Shown: positions 28,231 through 37,046, counted from the first letter of the stretch. The stretch: DNA of 64,000 nt from Chitinophagaceae bacterium (GCA_019638615.1 JAHBTL010000001.1:124001-188000), one strand, 5' to 3'. Notes: a model not told the origin generated them from the sequence alone. Program-made: numbers and translations.

Positions 28231-28842
28231 AAGGTGTGGGGCCTCAGGTATGAGGTATCGGGTAATGGACAATGGATGGTGGATGGTGGACAATGGACAA
28301 TGGATGGAATGTTTATCGTTTGTAGTTTATAGTCATCTCAAATTTCAAATCAGACTCCCAATGTTCGGAGCAACAAATCAGAAATCAACAAATCATCGTC
28401 AACTGTCAATTATTTTGTTTCTTGTCATTCAGAGCGAACAAATAACAGTTGGATGATAATGAGATCATTTTCGTGAGCAAAGAATCTGCCCGGGCGGCTG
28501 TGAGCGGTAGGCTATCGGCTGTGGGCAATGGGCTTTCAGCTTTTTTGAACCCTGCCTATGCCGGCAGGCAGGCACGAAGACACAAAGACACAGAGTTGCA
28601 CAGAGAGTGGTTTATGGTTTAAAGTTTATTGTTTATACTCATACCTGCCACCTGACAGCTCATCTCAAATCAGAAATCCTACTTGCAACCTGCACCCTGT
28701 AACCTGCAACTCGCAAGAGCCATCAAATCTCAAATTTCAAATTTTCAAACCCCAAACTAGAAACTAGAAACCCCAAACTACAAATTTATTTTACCACATA
28801 CCCCGGCTTTTATATTTTGCGTGTTCAACCAGGTAAGTCTGC
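28231..28842. repeat. 612-bp intergenic repeat-word island
   Basis: No gene is supported; open frames at 28250 and 28558 are repeat translations. The DNA is a mosaic of short recurring words: GGATGGTGGACAATGGACAATGG near 28270 (partial tandem), CTCAAATTTCAAATCAGA (28335), CGGCTGTGAGCGGTAGGCTAT (near 28496), GACACAAAGACACAGAG (28578), TTTATGGTTTAAAGTTTATTG (28611), then ACCTGCACCCTGTAACCTGC (28690) and AAACTAGAAACTAGAAAC (28755). The left third is G/T-rich on the plus strand and the right third A/C-rich. The same vocabulary recurs at six other places in the window. Confidence 0.65.
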
Positions 28843-30159
28843 ATGTTATTGATTTATTCCGGTATATCAAGCTCCCGCTTATGCTACATATGCAATGTGT
28901 TGTTGCACGACATAGGCGGCATAGCGGTGAGTTACACACAAAGCAAAGATGCTTTTGTTGACTATAAAGGACCCAAGATCAATTATTCCGGCAGCACGGT
29001 CGCTGCAAATGAATTCTGGATATCCCCCGCATCGCTTCTTTTCGAAAATACCATCACTCCGCAGGATGTGCCTGTATCAGAACTGGAAAAATACCCGGTA
29101 TTGTACGCAGCCGCAGAGGGAGATTGGGCTTTCGACCTTTTTGCAGCGGCCTTTTACCTGCTAAGCCGTTATGAGGAATATCTTCCTTCCGCCCCGGATG
29201 AATACGGAAGATTTGCACATACAGAAAGCCTGGCCTTTAAAAACGGCTTCCTCCGGCAGCCTTTGATCAATGAGTGGTTGTCCGATTTTCAGCAATCGTT
29301 ACAGCACAGGTTTCCCGCTCTTGTATTTACGGCAGGAAAATTTCGTTTTCTCCCGACCTACGACATTGATATTGCTTATTCCTATTTATACAAAGGCATT
29401 CTGCGAAATGCGGGAGGATTAGTGCGCTCCCTGTTAAAAGGACGGCTTGGAGAAATTAAGGACCGCATAGACGTATTGACAAAAAGAAAGGAGGATCCTT
29501 TTGATGTATACGAGTGGTTATATGCCCTGCATTTAAAATACCAGTTACGACCCTGTTATTTTTTCCTCGTAACAAAATCAACCGGTGAATACGACAAAAA
29601 CATTGATCCCTTACAGGCGGAAATGCAGGAGCTGATCCGCTATCACGCTTCGGGGTACAATGTTGGCATTCATCCTTCATGGCAAAGCGGTGATGATCCT
29701 CCTCTCCTGGTGGAGGAAATCAACACGATGGAAAAGATTACCGGGCAAAAGATCATCAACAGTCGCCAGCATTATATACGATTTCATCTTCCCGGTACCT
29801 ACCGGCAACTGGCGGCCGCCGGCATACGGAATGAATTCTCGATGGGTTACGGCAGCATCAATGGATTCCGGGCATCCATCGCCTCGCCTTTTTACTGGTA
29901 CGACCTGGAGAAAGAAGAAAAAACATCTCTGAAAGTGCATCCTTTCTGCTTTATGGATGCGAATGCTTACTACGAGCAAAAGCTTACTCCCCAGCAGGCC
30001 TTTCAGGAGATACGCTCGTACCATGACAGGATCAAAAAAGTAAACGGCACGATGATCACCATCTGGCATAATAATTTTTTTGGCAGCGACAAAATCTTCG
30101 AAGGCTGGAAAGAGGTATATGAATTGTTCCTGGAGGAGGTGGTGTATTGGGATGTATGA
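28843..30159 (+). CDS. polysaccharide-deacetylase-like protein (DUF7033 type)
   Basis: This 438-residue protein of a type common in Bacteroidota is usually annotated as a polysaccharide deacetylase family protein. The N-terminal half (to about 160) matches the DUF7033-like leader, with AFDLFAAAFYLLSRYEEYL. The C-terminal half has the deacetylase-like barrel: PTYDIDIAY with D174 and D176 in place of the TFDDG metal motif, NVGIHPSW around 275, and a late WHNNFFG. No clear signal peptide is present, so it may be cytoplasmic. The ATG at 28843 is the only good upstream start. It stands alone between repeat islands. Whether it deacetylates sugars is unproven. Confidence 0.78.
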   Translation: MLLIYSGISSSRLCYICNVLLHDIGGIAVSYTQSKDAFVDYKGPKINYSGSTVAANEFWISPASLLFENTITPQDVPVSELEKYPVLYAAAEGDWAFDLFAAAFYLLSRYEEYLPSAPDEYGRFAHTESLAFKNGFLRQPLINEWLSDFQQSLQHRFPALVFTAGKFRFLPTYDIDIAYSYLYKGILRNAGGLVRSLLKGRLGEIKDRIDVLTKRKEDPFDVYEWLYALHLKYQLRPCYFFLVTKSTGEYDKNIDPLQAEMQELIRYHASGYNVGIHPSWQSGDDPPLLVEEINTMEKITGQKIINSRQHYIRFHLPGTYRQLAAAGIRNEFSMGYGSINGFRASIASPFYWYDLEKEEKTSLKVHPFCFMDANAYYEQKLTPQQAFQEIRSYHDRIKKVNGTMITIWHNNFFGSDKIFEGWKEVYELFLEEVVYWDV

Positions 30160-30358
30160 CGGGAGCAGGTTACAGGTTGCAAGTGACAGGTTACAGGTTA
30201 CAGGTTTCGGGTTCAATTGACGATTGATAATTGACGGTTGATAGTTTGAATTCTTACAGTCTTACAATCTTACAGTCTTACAATCTTACAGTCTTACGGT
30301 CTTACAATCTTACATGGCTGAAAGCTGACGGCTGAAAGCTCATAGCTCATAGCTGAAT
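30160..30358. repeat. repeat island with 8-bp tandem array between convergent genes
   Basis: The left part is made of CAGGTTACAGGTTGCAAGT words. Bases 30253-30316 are eight head-to-tail copies of an 8-bp unit CTTACARt (six of the form CTTACAGT or CTTACAAT, one CTTACGGT, one CTTACATG). The right part (30316-30356) holds GGCTGAAAGCTGACGGCTG and CATAGCTCATAGCTG. Genes on both sides end here, so it may also separate transcripts, but no classical terminator is visible. Confidence 0.7.
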
Positions 30359-31327
30359 TCACCGAACGATCCGTCCTTTTTTAAATCCTGTATTTACGAG
30401 ATAAATGCCGATGAGTGTAACCAAAGTACCGGCGGCAATGATGATGCTGAGCTTTTCGTTGTTCAGTAACGCCCCTATCATTACAGCTACGATCGGGTTG
30501 ATATATGCATGCACAGAAACCTGGGCTGCCGGTAACCTTTTAAGTGCATAAATAAACGCGGAATAAGTAATAACAGAACCCACTATTACCAGGTACAGAA
30601 TGGCAAGCCAGGCATCGGCCGGTGAATGGGTCAGTGGTATATATTGCCCAGTGAAACGGGATACTCCCAGCAAGACGATCCCACCCATAAACATTTGCCA
30701 GCCCAGACTGAAATAAGGATCAACGTGCTTTGCATGCCGTACCGTATAAATAGTACCAAATGCCCACGCGATGGATGCCACAACATTCATCAGTATGCCC
30801 ACAGAAAAGCTGGAGTTAAACAGATCGTGCAGGTATTCGGAGAAAATAATAAGAATACCAGCAACACCCAGCAACAGTCCTGTTACAGTAATAACATTCA
30901 GCTTTGTTTCTTTAAATACAAAGGTACTCAGCAAGGCTATCCATAAAGGAGAGGCCGCTCCTATTACCGCACCCAGTCCGCTGGGAATGTATTTCATAGA
31001 CCATGTGCTGAATCCGTTGTTGATCACGATCAGCAGCATACCCATCCAGAAAAACTGTATAAATTGTTCCCGCGAAGGCAGGCGGGCGCCCCGTACAAAA
31101 AAGAAGATAAGAAATAAGGCGCCTGCCAGGGTTTGCCGCAAACCGGCCAATTGAAGCGCGGGCATATACCTTACGCCCTTTTTCGAAGCCAGCCAGGTAG
31201 TTCCCCAGAAAAAACAAACCACACCTACTGCCAGCAACGCCCTGGTCCTGTCGCTCTGGTTACGCAGATACACAGGCTCCATAACAGCCCTCACCCTGTC
31301 GTATATATCGTAGATGTAATTTTTCAT
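30359..31327 (-). CDS. EamA/DMT-superfamily inner-membrane transporter
   Basis: This 322-residue polytopic membrane protein of the drug/metabolite transporter superfamily has two EamA repeats. After a short charged cytoplasmic leader there are about ten hydrophobic segments. The first repeat begins AVGVVCFFWGTTWLASKKGVRY, the second near VASIAWAFGTIYTVRHA; ITYSAFIYALKRLPAAQVS is typical of the EamA signature, followed by NPIVAVMIGALLNNEKLS. Members export or import amino acids, nucleosides or other metabolites. Substrate cannot be inferred. Its start borders a repeat island downstream of purH. Confidence 0.9.
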   Translation of the reverse strand: MKNYIYDIYDRVRAVMEPVYLRNQSDRTRALLAVGVVCFFWGTTWLASKKGVRYMPALQLAGLRQTLAGALFLIFFFVRGARLPSREQFIQFFWMGMLLIVINNGFSTWSMKYIPSGLGAVIGAASPLWIALLSTFVFKETKLNVITVTGLLLGVAGILIIFSEYLHDLFNSSFSVGILMNVVASIAWAFGTIYTVRHAKHVDPYFSLGWQMFMGGIVLLGVSRFTGQYIPLTHSPADAWLAILYLVIVGSVITYSAFIYALKRLPAAQVSVHAYINPIVAVMIGALLNNEKLSIIIAAGTLVTLIGIYLVNTGFKKGRIVR

Positions 31328-31527
31328 GAAAAAGTAACAGCGTTGGGAATTTGAGATTTGAAATTTGAGCTTTGATGGCTATTGCAGGTTACAGGTTGCA
31401 AGTTTCAGGTTTATGCCCTATACCTTATACCCTATACTCTATACATCTAACAGTGTTTTGTTACGCGATCTAATATCAAATATCTAATATCAAATTTCAA
31501 ATTTTCAAACCCCAAACCATAAACTCT
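31328..31527. repeat. bipartite repeat-word island (G/T-rich left, A/C-rich right)
   Basis: The left half on the plus strand has TTTGAGATTTGAAATTTGAG (about 31350-31369) and CAGGTTACAGGTTGCAAG (31386); the right half has CCTATACCTTATACCC and then TCAAATTTCAAATTTTCAAA (about 31490-31509). TTTGAAATTTGA in the left half is the exact reverse complement of TCAAATTTCAAA in the right half, so the island can fold back on itself. It lies between the purH stop and the start of the EamA gene, both on the minus strand. No gene is seen. Confidence 0.65.
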
Positions 31528-33081
31528 TTAGTGCTTAAAGTGCCTCAATCCTGTTATTACCATCGCCAGGTTGTGCTGCACACAATATTCAATAGAATCT
31601 TTATCGCGGATAGAGCCTCCCGGTTGAATGAAAGCCGCAATGCCGGCCGCATGCCCCAGCTTTACACAATCGTCAAAAGGAAAGAATGCGTCAGACGCCA
31701 TTACCGCACCATTCAGATCAAAGTTGAACTGCTTTGCTTTTTCAACCGACTGACGGAGCGAATCAATACGGCTGGTTTGTCCGCAGCCCTTGCCGATCAG
31801 TTGTTTGTTCTTTACCAGCGCAATGGCATTCGATTTAAGGTGCTTGCATACTATATTGGCAAAAGAAAGATCTTCTTTTTCAGCATCGGTCGTTTCCCTG
31901 CCTCCCGATTCTTTCCATTCAGCATAATTGCCTTTGTCATTTTCCTGGGTAAGCACGCCATTCAATACTGTTTTGGATTGTGCATTGGCGCCGGGCGCTG
32001 CTTTTAAAGTCAGCAATATCCTGTTCTTTTTTGTCTGAAGGATTGCCAGCGCATCTGCCTGGTAACCATTGGCGATCAGCACTTCAAAAAATATTTCATT
32101 GATCGCCTCGGCGGTGGCTTTGTCAACCGTGCCATTGCAAACCAGCACTCCGCCAAAAGCGCTTTCGGGGTCGCCAGCCAACGCAGCATCCCAGGCTTCC
32201 TTCAGGGTGGGGCGCGATGCAATGCCGCATACATTGGTATGCTTGATAATGGCAAACACCTGCGATTGGCCTGCCATCTCCGAAAACTCGCTTATCAGTT
32301 GCACCGCAGCGTCAACATCTACAAGATTGTTGTACGAAAGCTCTTTTCCATGCAGCTTATCAAACACCTTATTCAGGTCGCCGTAAAACACTCCCTGCTG
32401 GTGCGGATTTTCGCCGTAACGAAGCGCCTGCTTCGTGCCCGACAAAGCCAATGGCGATACAGCCCCGGGGTTAAAATAATTGCTGATGGCAATATCGTAG
32501 TGCATTACTATTTCAAATGCCTTGGCTGCAAAGGCCCTGCGTTGCTCCAGGGTAGTTTCGCCTTCCTGGTTTACCAGCAGCTCTACCAGCGACGCATAGT
32601 CGCTTTTAGCAGCCACCACCAGCAGATCCTTATAATTTTTAGCCGCTGCCCGTATCATGGAAGGGCCTCCGATATCAATTTTTTCAATGATCATTTTTTC
32701 GGACTCCTCCGGCTTGCCGGTGAACGAAGAAGAAGTAGCCTGCGCCAGGGTTTCTTCAAACGGATACAAATCAACGATCACCAGGTCTATCACCGGTATC
32801 TGGTATTCCTTCATTTCCGAAATATCCTGCGGCACATCCCTCCTGCCCAGTATGCCGCCAAAAACAGCCGGGTGCAGGGTTTTTACCCTTCCTCCCAAAA
32901 TAGAAGGATAGCTGGTAAGGCTTTCCACCGGAACACAGGGAATATCCAGGTCTTCGATAAATTGCTGGGTGCCGCCCGTTGAATAAATCGTGATGCCCAG
33001 GCGGTGTAATTCTTTTACAATGGGTTCCAGTCCGTCTTTATAAAAAACGGAAATGAGTGCAGAGCTGATCTTCTTTTGCAT
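31528..33081 (-). CDS. purH: bifunctional AICAR formyltransferase / IMP cyclohydrolase
   Basis: PurH catalyses the last two steps of de novo purine synthesis in the cytoplasm: formylation of AICAR with 10-formyltetrahydrofolate, then ring closure to IMP. The 517 residues match the normal length. The N-terminal MGS-like IMP cyclohydrolase domain includes ISVFYKDGLEPIVKEL, STGGTQQF, GGRVKTLHP and ILGRRD. The C-terminal transformylase domain has LRYGENPHQ, FAIIKHTNVCGIA (catalytic Lys-His pair), ESAFGGVL and SDAFFPFDD. The gene starts 43 bases after the ComEC stop on the same strand. It is a core housekeeping gene and marks this segment as chromosomal. Confidence 0.98.
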   Translation of the reverse strand: MQKKISSALISVFYKDGLEPIVKELHRLGITIYSTGGTQQFIEDLDIPCVPVESLTSYPSILGGRVKTLHPAVFGGILGRRDVPQDISEMKEYQIPVIDLVIVDLYPFEETLAQATSSSFTGKPEESEKMIIEKIDIGGPSMIRAAAKNYKDLLVVAAKSDYASLVELLVNQEGETTLEQRRAFAAKAFEIVMHYDIAISNYFNPGAVSPLALSGTKQALRYGENPHQQGVFYGDLNKVFDKLHGKELSYNNLVDVDAAVQLISEFSEMAGQSQVFAIIKHTNVCGIASRPTLKEAWDAALAGDPESAFGGVLVCNGTVDKATAEAINEIFFEVLIANGYQADALAILQTKKNRILLTLKAAPGANAQSKTVLNGVLTQENDKGNYAEWKESGGRETTDAEKEDLSFANIVCKHLKSNAIALVKNKQLIGKGCGQTSRIDSLRQSVEKAKQFNFDLNGAVMASDAFFPFDDCVKLGHAAGIAAFIQPGGSIRDKDSIEYCVQHNLAMVITGLRHFKH

Positions 33082-33124
33082 ATACTATATTGCTGTACAA
33101 CCTGTTGAGCAGGAGGTGAGTTGA

Positions 33125-35212
33125 TTAATCAAGTATAAAAGCGCCGTCTTCCGCAACGGAATGGCGCCGCAAAAGTAAACTATCGCATTCATTTTTCCAT
33201 TTGTTGGTTTTCCACGCGGGGCAGGAAGCGTCAAAAACACAGGTAGAACAGTCAAACTGTTGCTGCAAGCGGCTTATAGAGGATTTTACCTTTCCCGACA
33301 GGATGAGGATGTCCACATGGAAGGTTGGATCACCAGGCAAGAAAACCATACTGTCGGCAATGAGTATTTTTTTATTATTAACCCATACAAAAGGAAATGT
33401 TGCAGCCTGGTACATCCCCCTGCCTGCATAATTGGCCCGGTGGATAAGCCTGGCGGGAGCAAGATGAAAGTCTTTCATGAAACTGTCCGCATTCACTGTA
33501 TCATCCCCTGCATAAAAGTACTGCCCGTTATCAAAAAAATCAATGGCTGTATACCGCGGTACATTGTATACCACCATGGTGGCTTTACCGGTTTTATGAT
33601 ATATATCCGCCATACGAATTCCGGCAAACAGCAACAGGCAAAGCAGGGCAATCCATACCGCACGTAATTTTTTAAACATAAGCCATGCGGCAACGCCTGT
33701 TATAAAAGCATACAATAGCAGCACCTGTACTACTGAAAGAACAATGCCATCGCTTACCGCGTAAGGCAAATCGTTTACCCAGGCAGTAAACCCATTCATA
33801 CATTTTAAAAGAAAGGAGAGGATCTGCCCGGGTATGGTTGCCGGTACAGACACTGCAGCTATTATGCAAAGTAATATTGCTCCGTATAGTATAATGCCCG
33901 ACAAAGGCACCACGATCAGGTTACTCAGCAGGAAAAAATTGGGAGACTGGTGGAAATGATAGATGCTGAGCGGCGTGGCAAGTATTTGCGCCGCAATGGT
34001 TACAGACAACAGCTTCCAAATATGATCGATGATTTTATTGCGGAAATAAAACCAGTTGGTTACCGGTCTGAGGAATATAACAATACTTAATACAGCCGCA
34101 TACGACAACTGGAAACCAACATCCCACAGAAAAAACGGGTTCCGGCACAGCAGGAAAAAAGCAGAAGCCGCCAGCGTATGATAAACAGACACCTGCCGCG
34201 CCATGCTTTCCCCTGTTACAATAAACGAAAACATGATCACGCTCCTCAAAACAGAGGCGCCGGCTCCCGACAATAAAGAAAAGCCCCACAATACGAAAAG
34301 GATGATCACTCCTCTTATCCATTTTGTATGGTTGTTTTTTTGCAGGGGACGTAAAAGCACGATCAGCAGTCCGTAGATCATGGCAAGATGCATACCGGAT
34401 ATGGCAATTACATGTATGACTCCTGTATTGGAGTATTGTTGCACGAGGTCCCGGTCAAGGTCGTTGCGATAACCGATCAGCAATGCTTCGGCTACTCCCG
34501 CCTCCCGCTTTCCGGGGATATGCTTTTTTAAAATGTCCAGCACGGCGGTTCTGCAGGTTTGAAGCCATTGTGCATACCGGGGCTGAAGCATGACCGATGA
34601 TACCATAAAATCGCCGGGCGCCAGGTATACCTGGTGCGTAATATCCTGGAACAGGCTGTAACGGCTGTAATCGAACGCGCCGGGATTACCGGAGCTTTGA
34701 ATGCGCTGCAGGTTTTTTTTAAAGAGGATGGAAGAACCGTAATGCACCTTGTTGGGCAGGCTGCTGTCTTTACTGAAATAAATGAGGATGTTGCCTTTGC
34801 TGCGTGTTATACAATTGGCTTCGGATATGGTATATACATCGGCGAGCGCCTTATACGATTTATTCTTTTCCACCAGTGGTTCGGCAAGCGAAGCGATGAT
34901 GATGGTGCTGTCGGTACAGGTATTGCCCAGCCATTCCTGCCGGTGCTGTACATTTTTATAATGGGTGATGATCATGCCCTGTACCATAGCAAGCAGCATT
35001 ACAATGACCCCGATGATCCATTTATGCTGATATAAAAAATAGCCTTTGAAGAGAAATGAAACGATGAGCGCACCTGCCAGGCAAACCCCGGATATAAAAA
35101 GAATATGAATGCCCGGGGCGGCATACCATTGCAAAATAATGCCTGCAGCAAAAGGAACCAGCAGGCGTATAAAAGGCGCTTCTTTCCATACAGGAGCAAC
35201 GGTCAGCAACAT
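33125..35212 (-). CDS. comEC: ComEC/Rec2-family competence membrane protein
   Basis: This inner-membrane DNA-uptake channel protein of 695 residues starts at 35212 (MLLTVAPVWKEAPFIRLL). The open frame continues 87 codons further upstream, but that stretch translates repeat DNA (the island and miniature element at 35225-35473) and should not be included. Order: two N-terminal membrane segments, an OB-fold-like DUF4131 region (LAEPLVEKNKSYKALADVY, GNPGAFDYSRYS), then the multi-pass Competence domain with ALLIGYRNDLD, VIAISGMHLAM and LLSGAGASVLRS. The C-terminal metallo-beta-lactamase-like domain (about 560 onward) shows no HxHxDH metal motif, a state often seen in this phylum. It may be co-transcribed with purH. 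Confidence 0.92.
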   Translation of the reverse strand: MLLTVAPVWKEAPFIRLLVPFAAGIILQWYAAPGIHILFISGVCLAGALIVSFLFKGYFLYQHKWIIGVIVMLLAMVQGMIITHYKNVQHRQEWLGNTCTDSTIIIASLAEPLVEKNKSYKALADVYTISEANCITRSKGNILIYFSKDSSLPNKVHYGSSILFKKNLQRIQSSGNPGAFDYSRYSLFQDITHQVYLAPGDFMVSSVMLQPRYAQWLQTCRTAVLDILKKHIPGKREAGVAEALLIGYRNDLDRDLVQQYSNTGVIHVIAISGMHLAMIYGLLIVLLRPLQKNNHTKWIRGVIILFVLWGFSLLSGAGASVLRSVIMFSFIVTGESMARQVSVYHTLAASAFFLLCRNPFFLWDVGFQLSYAAVLSIVIFLRPVTNWFYFRNKIIDHIWKLLSVTIAAQILATPLSIYHFHQSPNFFLLSNLIVVPLSGIILYGAILLCIIAAVSVPATIPGQILSFLLKCMNGFTAWVNDLPYAVSDGIVLSVVQVLLLYAFITGVAAWLMFKKLRAVWIALLCLLLFAGIRMADIYHKTGKATMVVYNVPRYTAIDFFDNGQYFYAGDDTVNADSFMKDFHLAPARLIHRANYAGRGMYQAATFPFVWVNNKKILIADSMVFLPGDPTFHVDILILSGKVKSSISRLQQQFDCSTCVFDASCPAWKTNKWKNECDSLLLRRHSVAEDGAFILD

Positions 35213-35224
35213 GTAAGAAAGATA

Positions 35225-35285
35225 CGGAAAGTTTTGGGGACTTGAGATTCGAAATTTGAGATTCGAGATTTGAAATGGGGAATTC
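35225..35285. repeat. short-word repeat at the ComEC start
   Basis: The stretch is built from GAGATTCGAAATTTGAGATT and GAGATTTGAAAT words, the same family as at 31350 and 10180. It sits directly upstream of the true ComEC start and accounts for part of the false N-terminal extension of that open frame. Confidence 0.65.
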
Positions 35286-35346
35286 GTATGTTTTAATTGT
35301 CGCACCCTTTCCCCCGCTATCCACGAAATTATATACCGCCTTTTCG

Positions 35347-35570
35347 TCCCGATGGGCATAGGCGTCAACTTAAGCCCGAAGGGGCTTGGATTTGAATAGC
35401 CCCCAACAAAGTTGGGGGTAAAATGCCTGGGTTTTTGTTGAACCCTTACAGGGTTCAATATCAAACTGTTCAATCTGCCCCTCGGTTACACCGATGGCTA
35501 ATCAAATAATACCCCATTCGGGGTGTTTTATTGTCTATATTTCTTAAGTTGACGTACATGCCCGTTGGGA
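35347..35570. mobile_element. candidate 224-bp miniature inverted-repeat element
   Basis: The ends are 28-base inverted repeats: left arm 35347-35374 and right arm 35543-35570 pair at 22 of 28 positions, including 12 unbroken bases (CTTAAGTTGACG on one strand) and ATGCCC. Inside lie four short hairpins: AAGCCC/GGGCTT (35372-35387), CCCCCAAC/GTTGGGGG (35400-35418), TGAACCC/GGGTTCA (35439-35457) and ACCCC/GGGGT (35511-35525). There is no transposase frame, so it would be non-autonomous. Its translation (GLKLTPMPIG) resembles peptide artefacts I associate with dispersed repeats in Bacteroidota. Whether it is truly mobile needs other copies. Confidence 0.55.
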
Positions 35571-35572
35571 GT

Positions 35573-35632
35573 CTTCACAGCCAGGCGTCTGTGTGAAGGG
35601 AGAGACCCCGGCGAACCGGGCACCAGGGTCTC
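35573..35632. repeat. nested hairpins upstream of the serine hydrolase gene
   Basis: CTTCACA (35573-35579) pairs with TGTGAAG (35592-35598). Directly after, GAGACCC (35602-35608) pairs with GGGTCTC (35626-35632), enclosing the smaller CCCGG/CCGGG (35607-35611 with 35616-35620). They may be part of an untranslated leader of the gene at 35742 or more repeat DNA; no known riboswitch was recognised. Confidence 0.5.
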
Positions 35633-35741
35633 ATGGCTGCCCGCATTAGCTTTGAATGAAGACCCCGGTGCGACTTGAAGGTAAATGCGCCCGAACAGTT
35701 TAATTCTTTTCATTTTAATATATTTATGGTAAATCATCAAT

Positions 35742-37046
35742 ATGGTAGAGATAAAGGCGTTCCGGATTATTGCTATTGCATTTACTGTTTCTTCTTCGTT
35801 TTTAGGTTCAGCGCAAACAAAGTCTATCAAACCTTCACCGCCGCTTACTGAAGCAGCGCCCGCAACAGCAGCCATGTCTGCAGAAAGATTAGCAAAGATC
35901 GATGCGATGCTTCAAGACGCCGTCACTCAAAAGAACCTCCCCGGTATTGTGGCGCTGATAGCAAGAAACGGGAAAATTGTTTTTTATAAAGCATACGGCA
36001 TGGCCGATAATGGGTTAAAGCGGGAGCAAAAACGGGATGATATTTTCAGGATCGCATCACAAAGCAAAGCCATTACCTCAACCGCTGTAATGATGCTTTG
36101 GGAAGAAGGTAAATTTAAATTAGATGATCCCATCTCAAAATATATTCCTGAGTTTGGCGAAGCGCAGATACTGGATACATTCAACGAAAAAGATTCAAGC
36201 TATACTACAAAACCGGCCAAAAAACAGGTTACCGTCCGTCATTTACTTACCCACACTTCGGGCATCGGGTATGGATTGATTGACGGAGACGACCGGTTTA
36301 AAAAGATTTTTCAAAAGGCAGGCATAACAGATGCTTTTACCACGCAACCTGTTACCATTGCAGACAATATTAAGAAGCTTGCAAAGCTGCCACTACACCA
36401 TGAACCGGGCGAAAACTGGACATACAGTGAAGGGCTGGATGTATTGGGTTATTTTATTGAAGTAATATCAGGCATGCCTTTCGATAAATTTCTTCGTACA
36501 AGATTGTTTGACCCGCTCGGCATGAATGATACCTGGTTTTATCTTCCCGACAGTAAAAAGAACCGCCTTGTAAGTGTGCAGGAAAAGGTTGACGGAGAAT
36601 GGAAGAAATATGCGGGAAGCTTTTACGATGCCGATTATCCTGTAAAAGGCGCTAAAACATTTTTTTCCGGCGGTGGCGGGCTTTCAAGCACAGCAAAGGA
36701 TTATGCGACTTTTTTGCAGATGTATCTCAACAATGGAGAATTAAATGGTATCAGAATTTTAAGTCGTAAAACGGTTGAAATTATTATGGCCAACCAGATA
36801 GGTGAGATATGGAAAGGCGGCGCTGCACAGGGACTTGCCTTTGGGCTGATTAATCAAAAAGGACAGGATGCCGGCGGATCGGGCAGTGCAGGCACTTTTG
36901 ACTGGGGCGGCTACTTTAATACGCAATATTTTGCGGACCCTAAAGAAAAGCTTATTGGTGTTATTATGAAGCAGACACAAGGCGATGTAAAAGACGAAAC
37001 GGGATGGAAGTTCAGGTTAATGGCAGAAGCGGCGATTGATGATTAG
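35742..37046 (+). CDS. exported serine hydrolase of the beta-lactamase/PBP (class C) family
   Basis: This protein of 434 residues has the penicillin-recognising fold, exported by an N-terminal signal ending near FLGSAQ. The nucleophile motif is SQSK (S106-K109) and HLLTHTSGI is the usual helix. The Y-x-N motif reads Y228-S229-E230, with Glu replacing Asn. The third motif lies near FDWGGYF. It is closer to esterase EstB, D-aminopeptidase or DD-peptidase-like relatives than to resistance enzymes, and no claim of antibiotic resistance is made. Its stop overlaps by three bases the stop of the convergent c-heme/VCBS gene. The Bacteroidota have many such genes with unknown substrates. Confidence 0.87.
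   Translation: MVEIKAFRIIAIAFTVSSSFLGSAQTKSIKPSPPLTEAAPATAAMSAERLAKIDAMLQDAVTQKNLPGIVALIARNGKIVFYKAYGMADNGLKREQKRDDIFRIASQSKAITSTAVMMLWEEGKFKLDDPISKYIPEFGEAQILDTFNEKDSSYTTKPAKKQVTVRHLLTHTSGIGYGLIDGDDRFKKIFQKAGITDAFTTQPVTIADNIKKLAKLPLHHEPGENWTYSEGLDVLGYFIEVISGMPFDKFLRTRLFDPLGMNDTWFYLPDSKKNRLVSVQEKVDGEWKKYAGSFYDADYPVKGAKTFFSGGGGLSSTAKDYATFLQMYLNNGELNGIRILSRKTVEIIMANQIGEIWKGGAAQGLAFGLINQKGQDAGGSGSAGTFDWGGYFNTQYFADPKEKLIGVIMKQTQGDVKDETGWKFRLMAEAAIDD

Noticed and set aside
28250-28767. Two small frames of 68 and 69 codons
   Set aside because: They lie entirely in the repeat-word island; composition and lack of any conserved pattern argue against coding.
30253-30316. Possible CRISPR array
   Set aside because: The unit is only 8 bases, there are no spacers and no cas genes; it is a simple tandem repeat.
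32239-32982. 247-codon plus-strand frame
   Set aside because: It runs antisense through purH, whose frame is fully supported by family motifs.
35742-37046. Antibiotic-resistance beta-lactamase
   Set aside because: The second motif is YSE and the overall pattern fits the broad serine hydrolase family; there is no basis to claim resistance.
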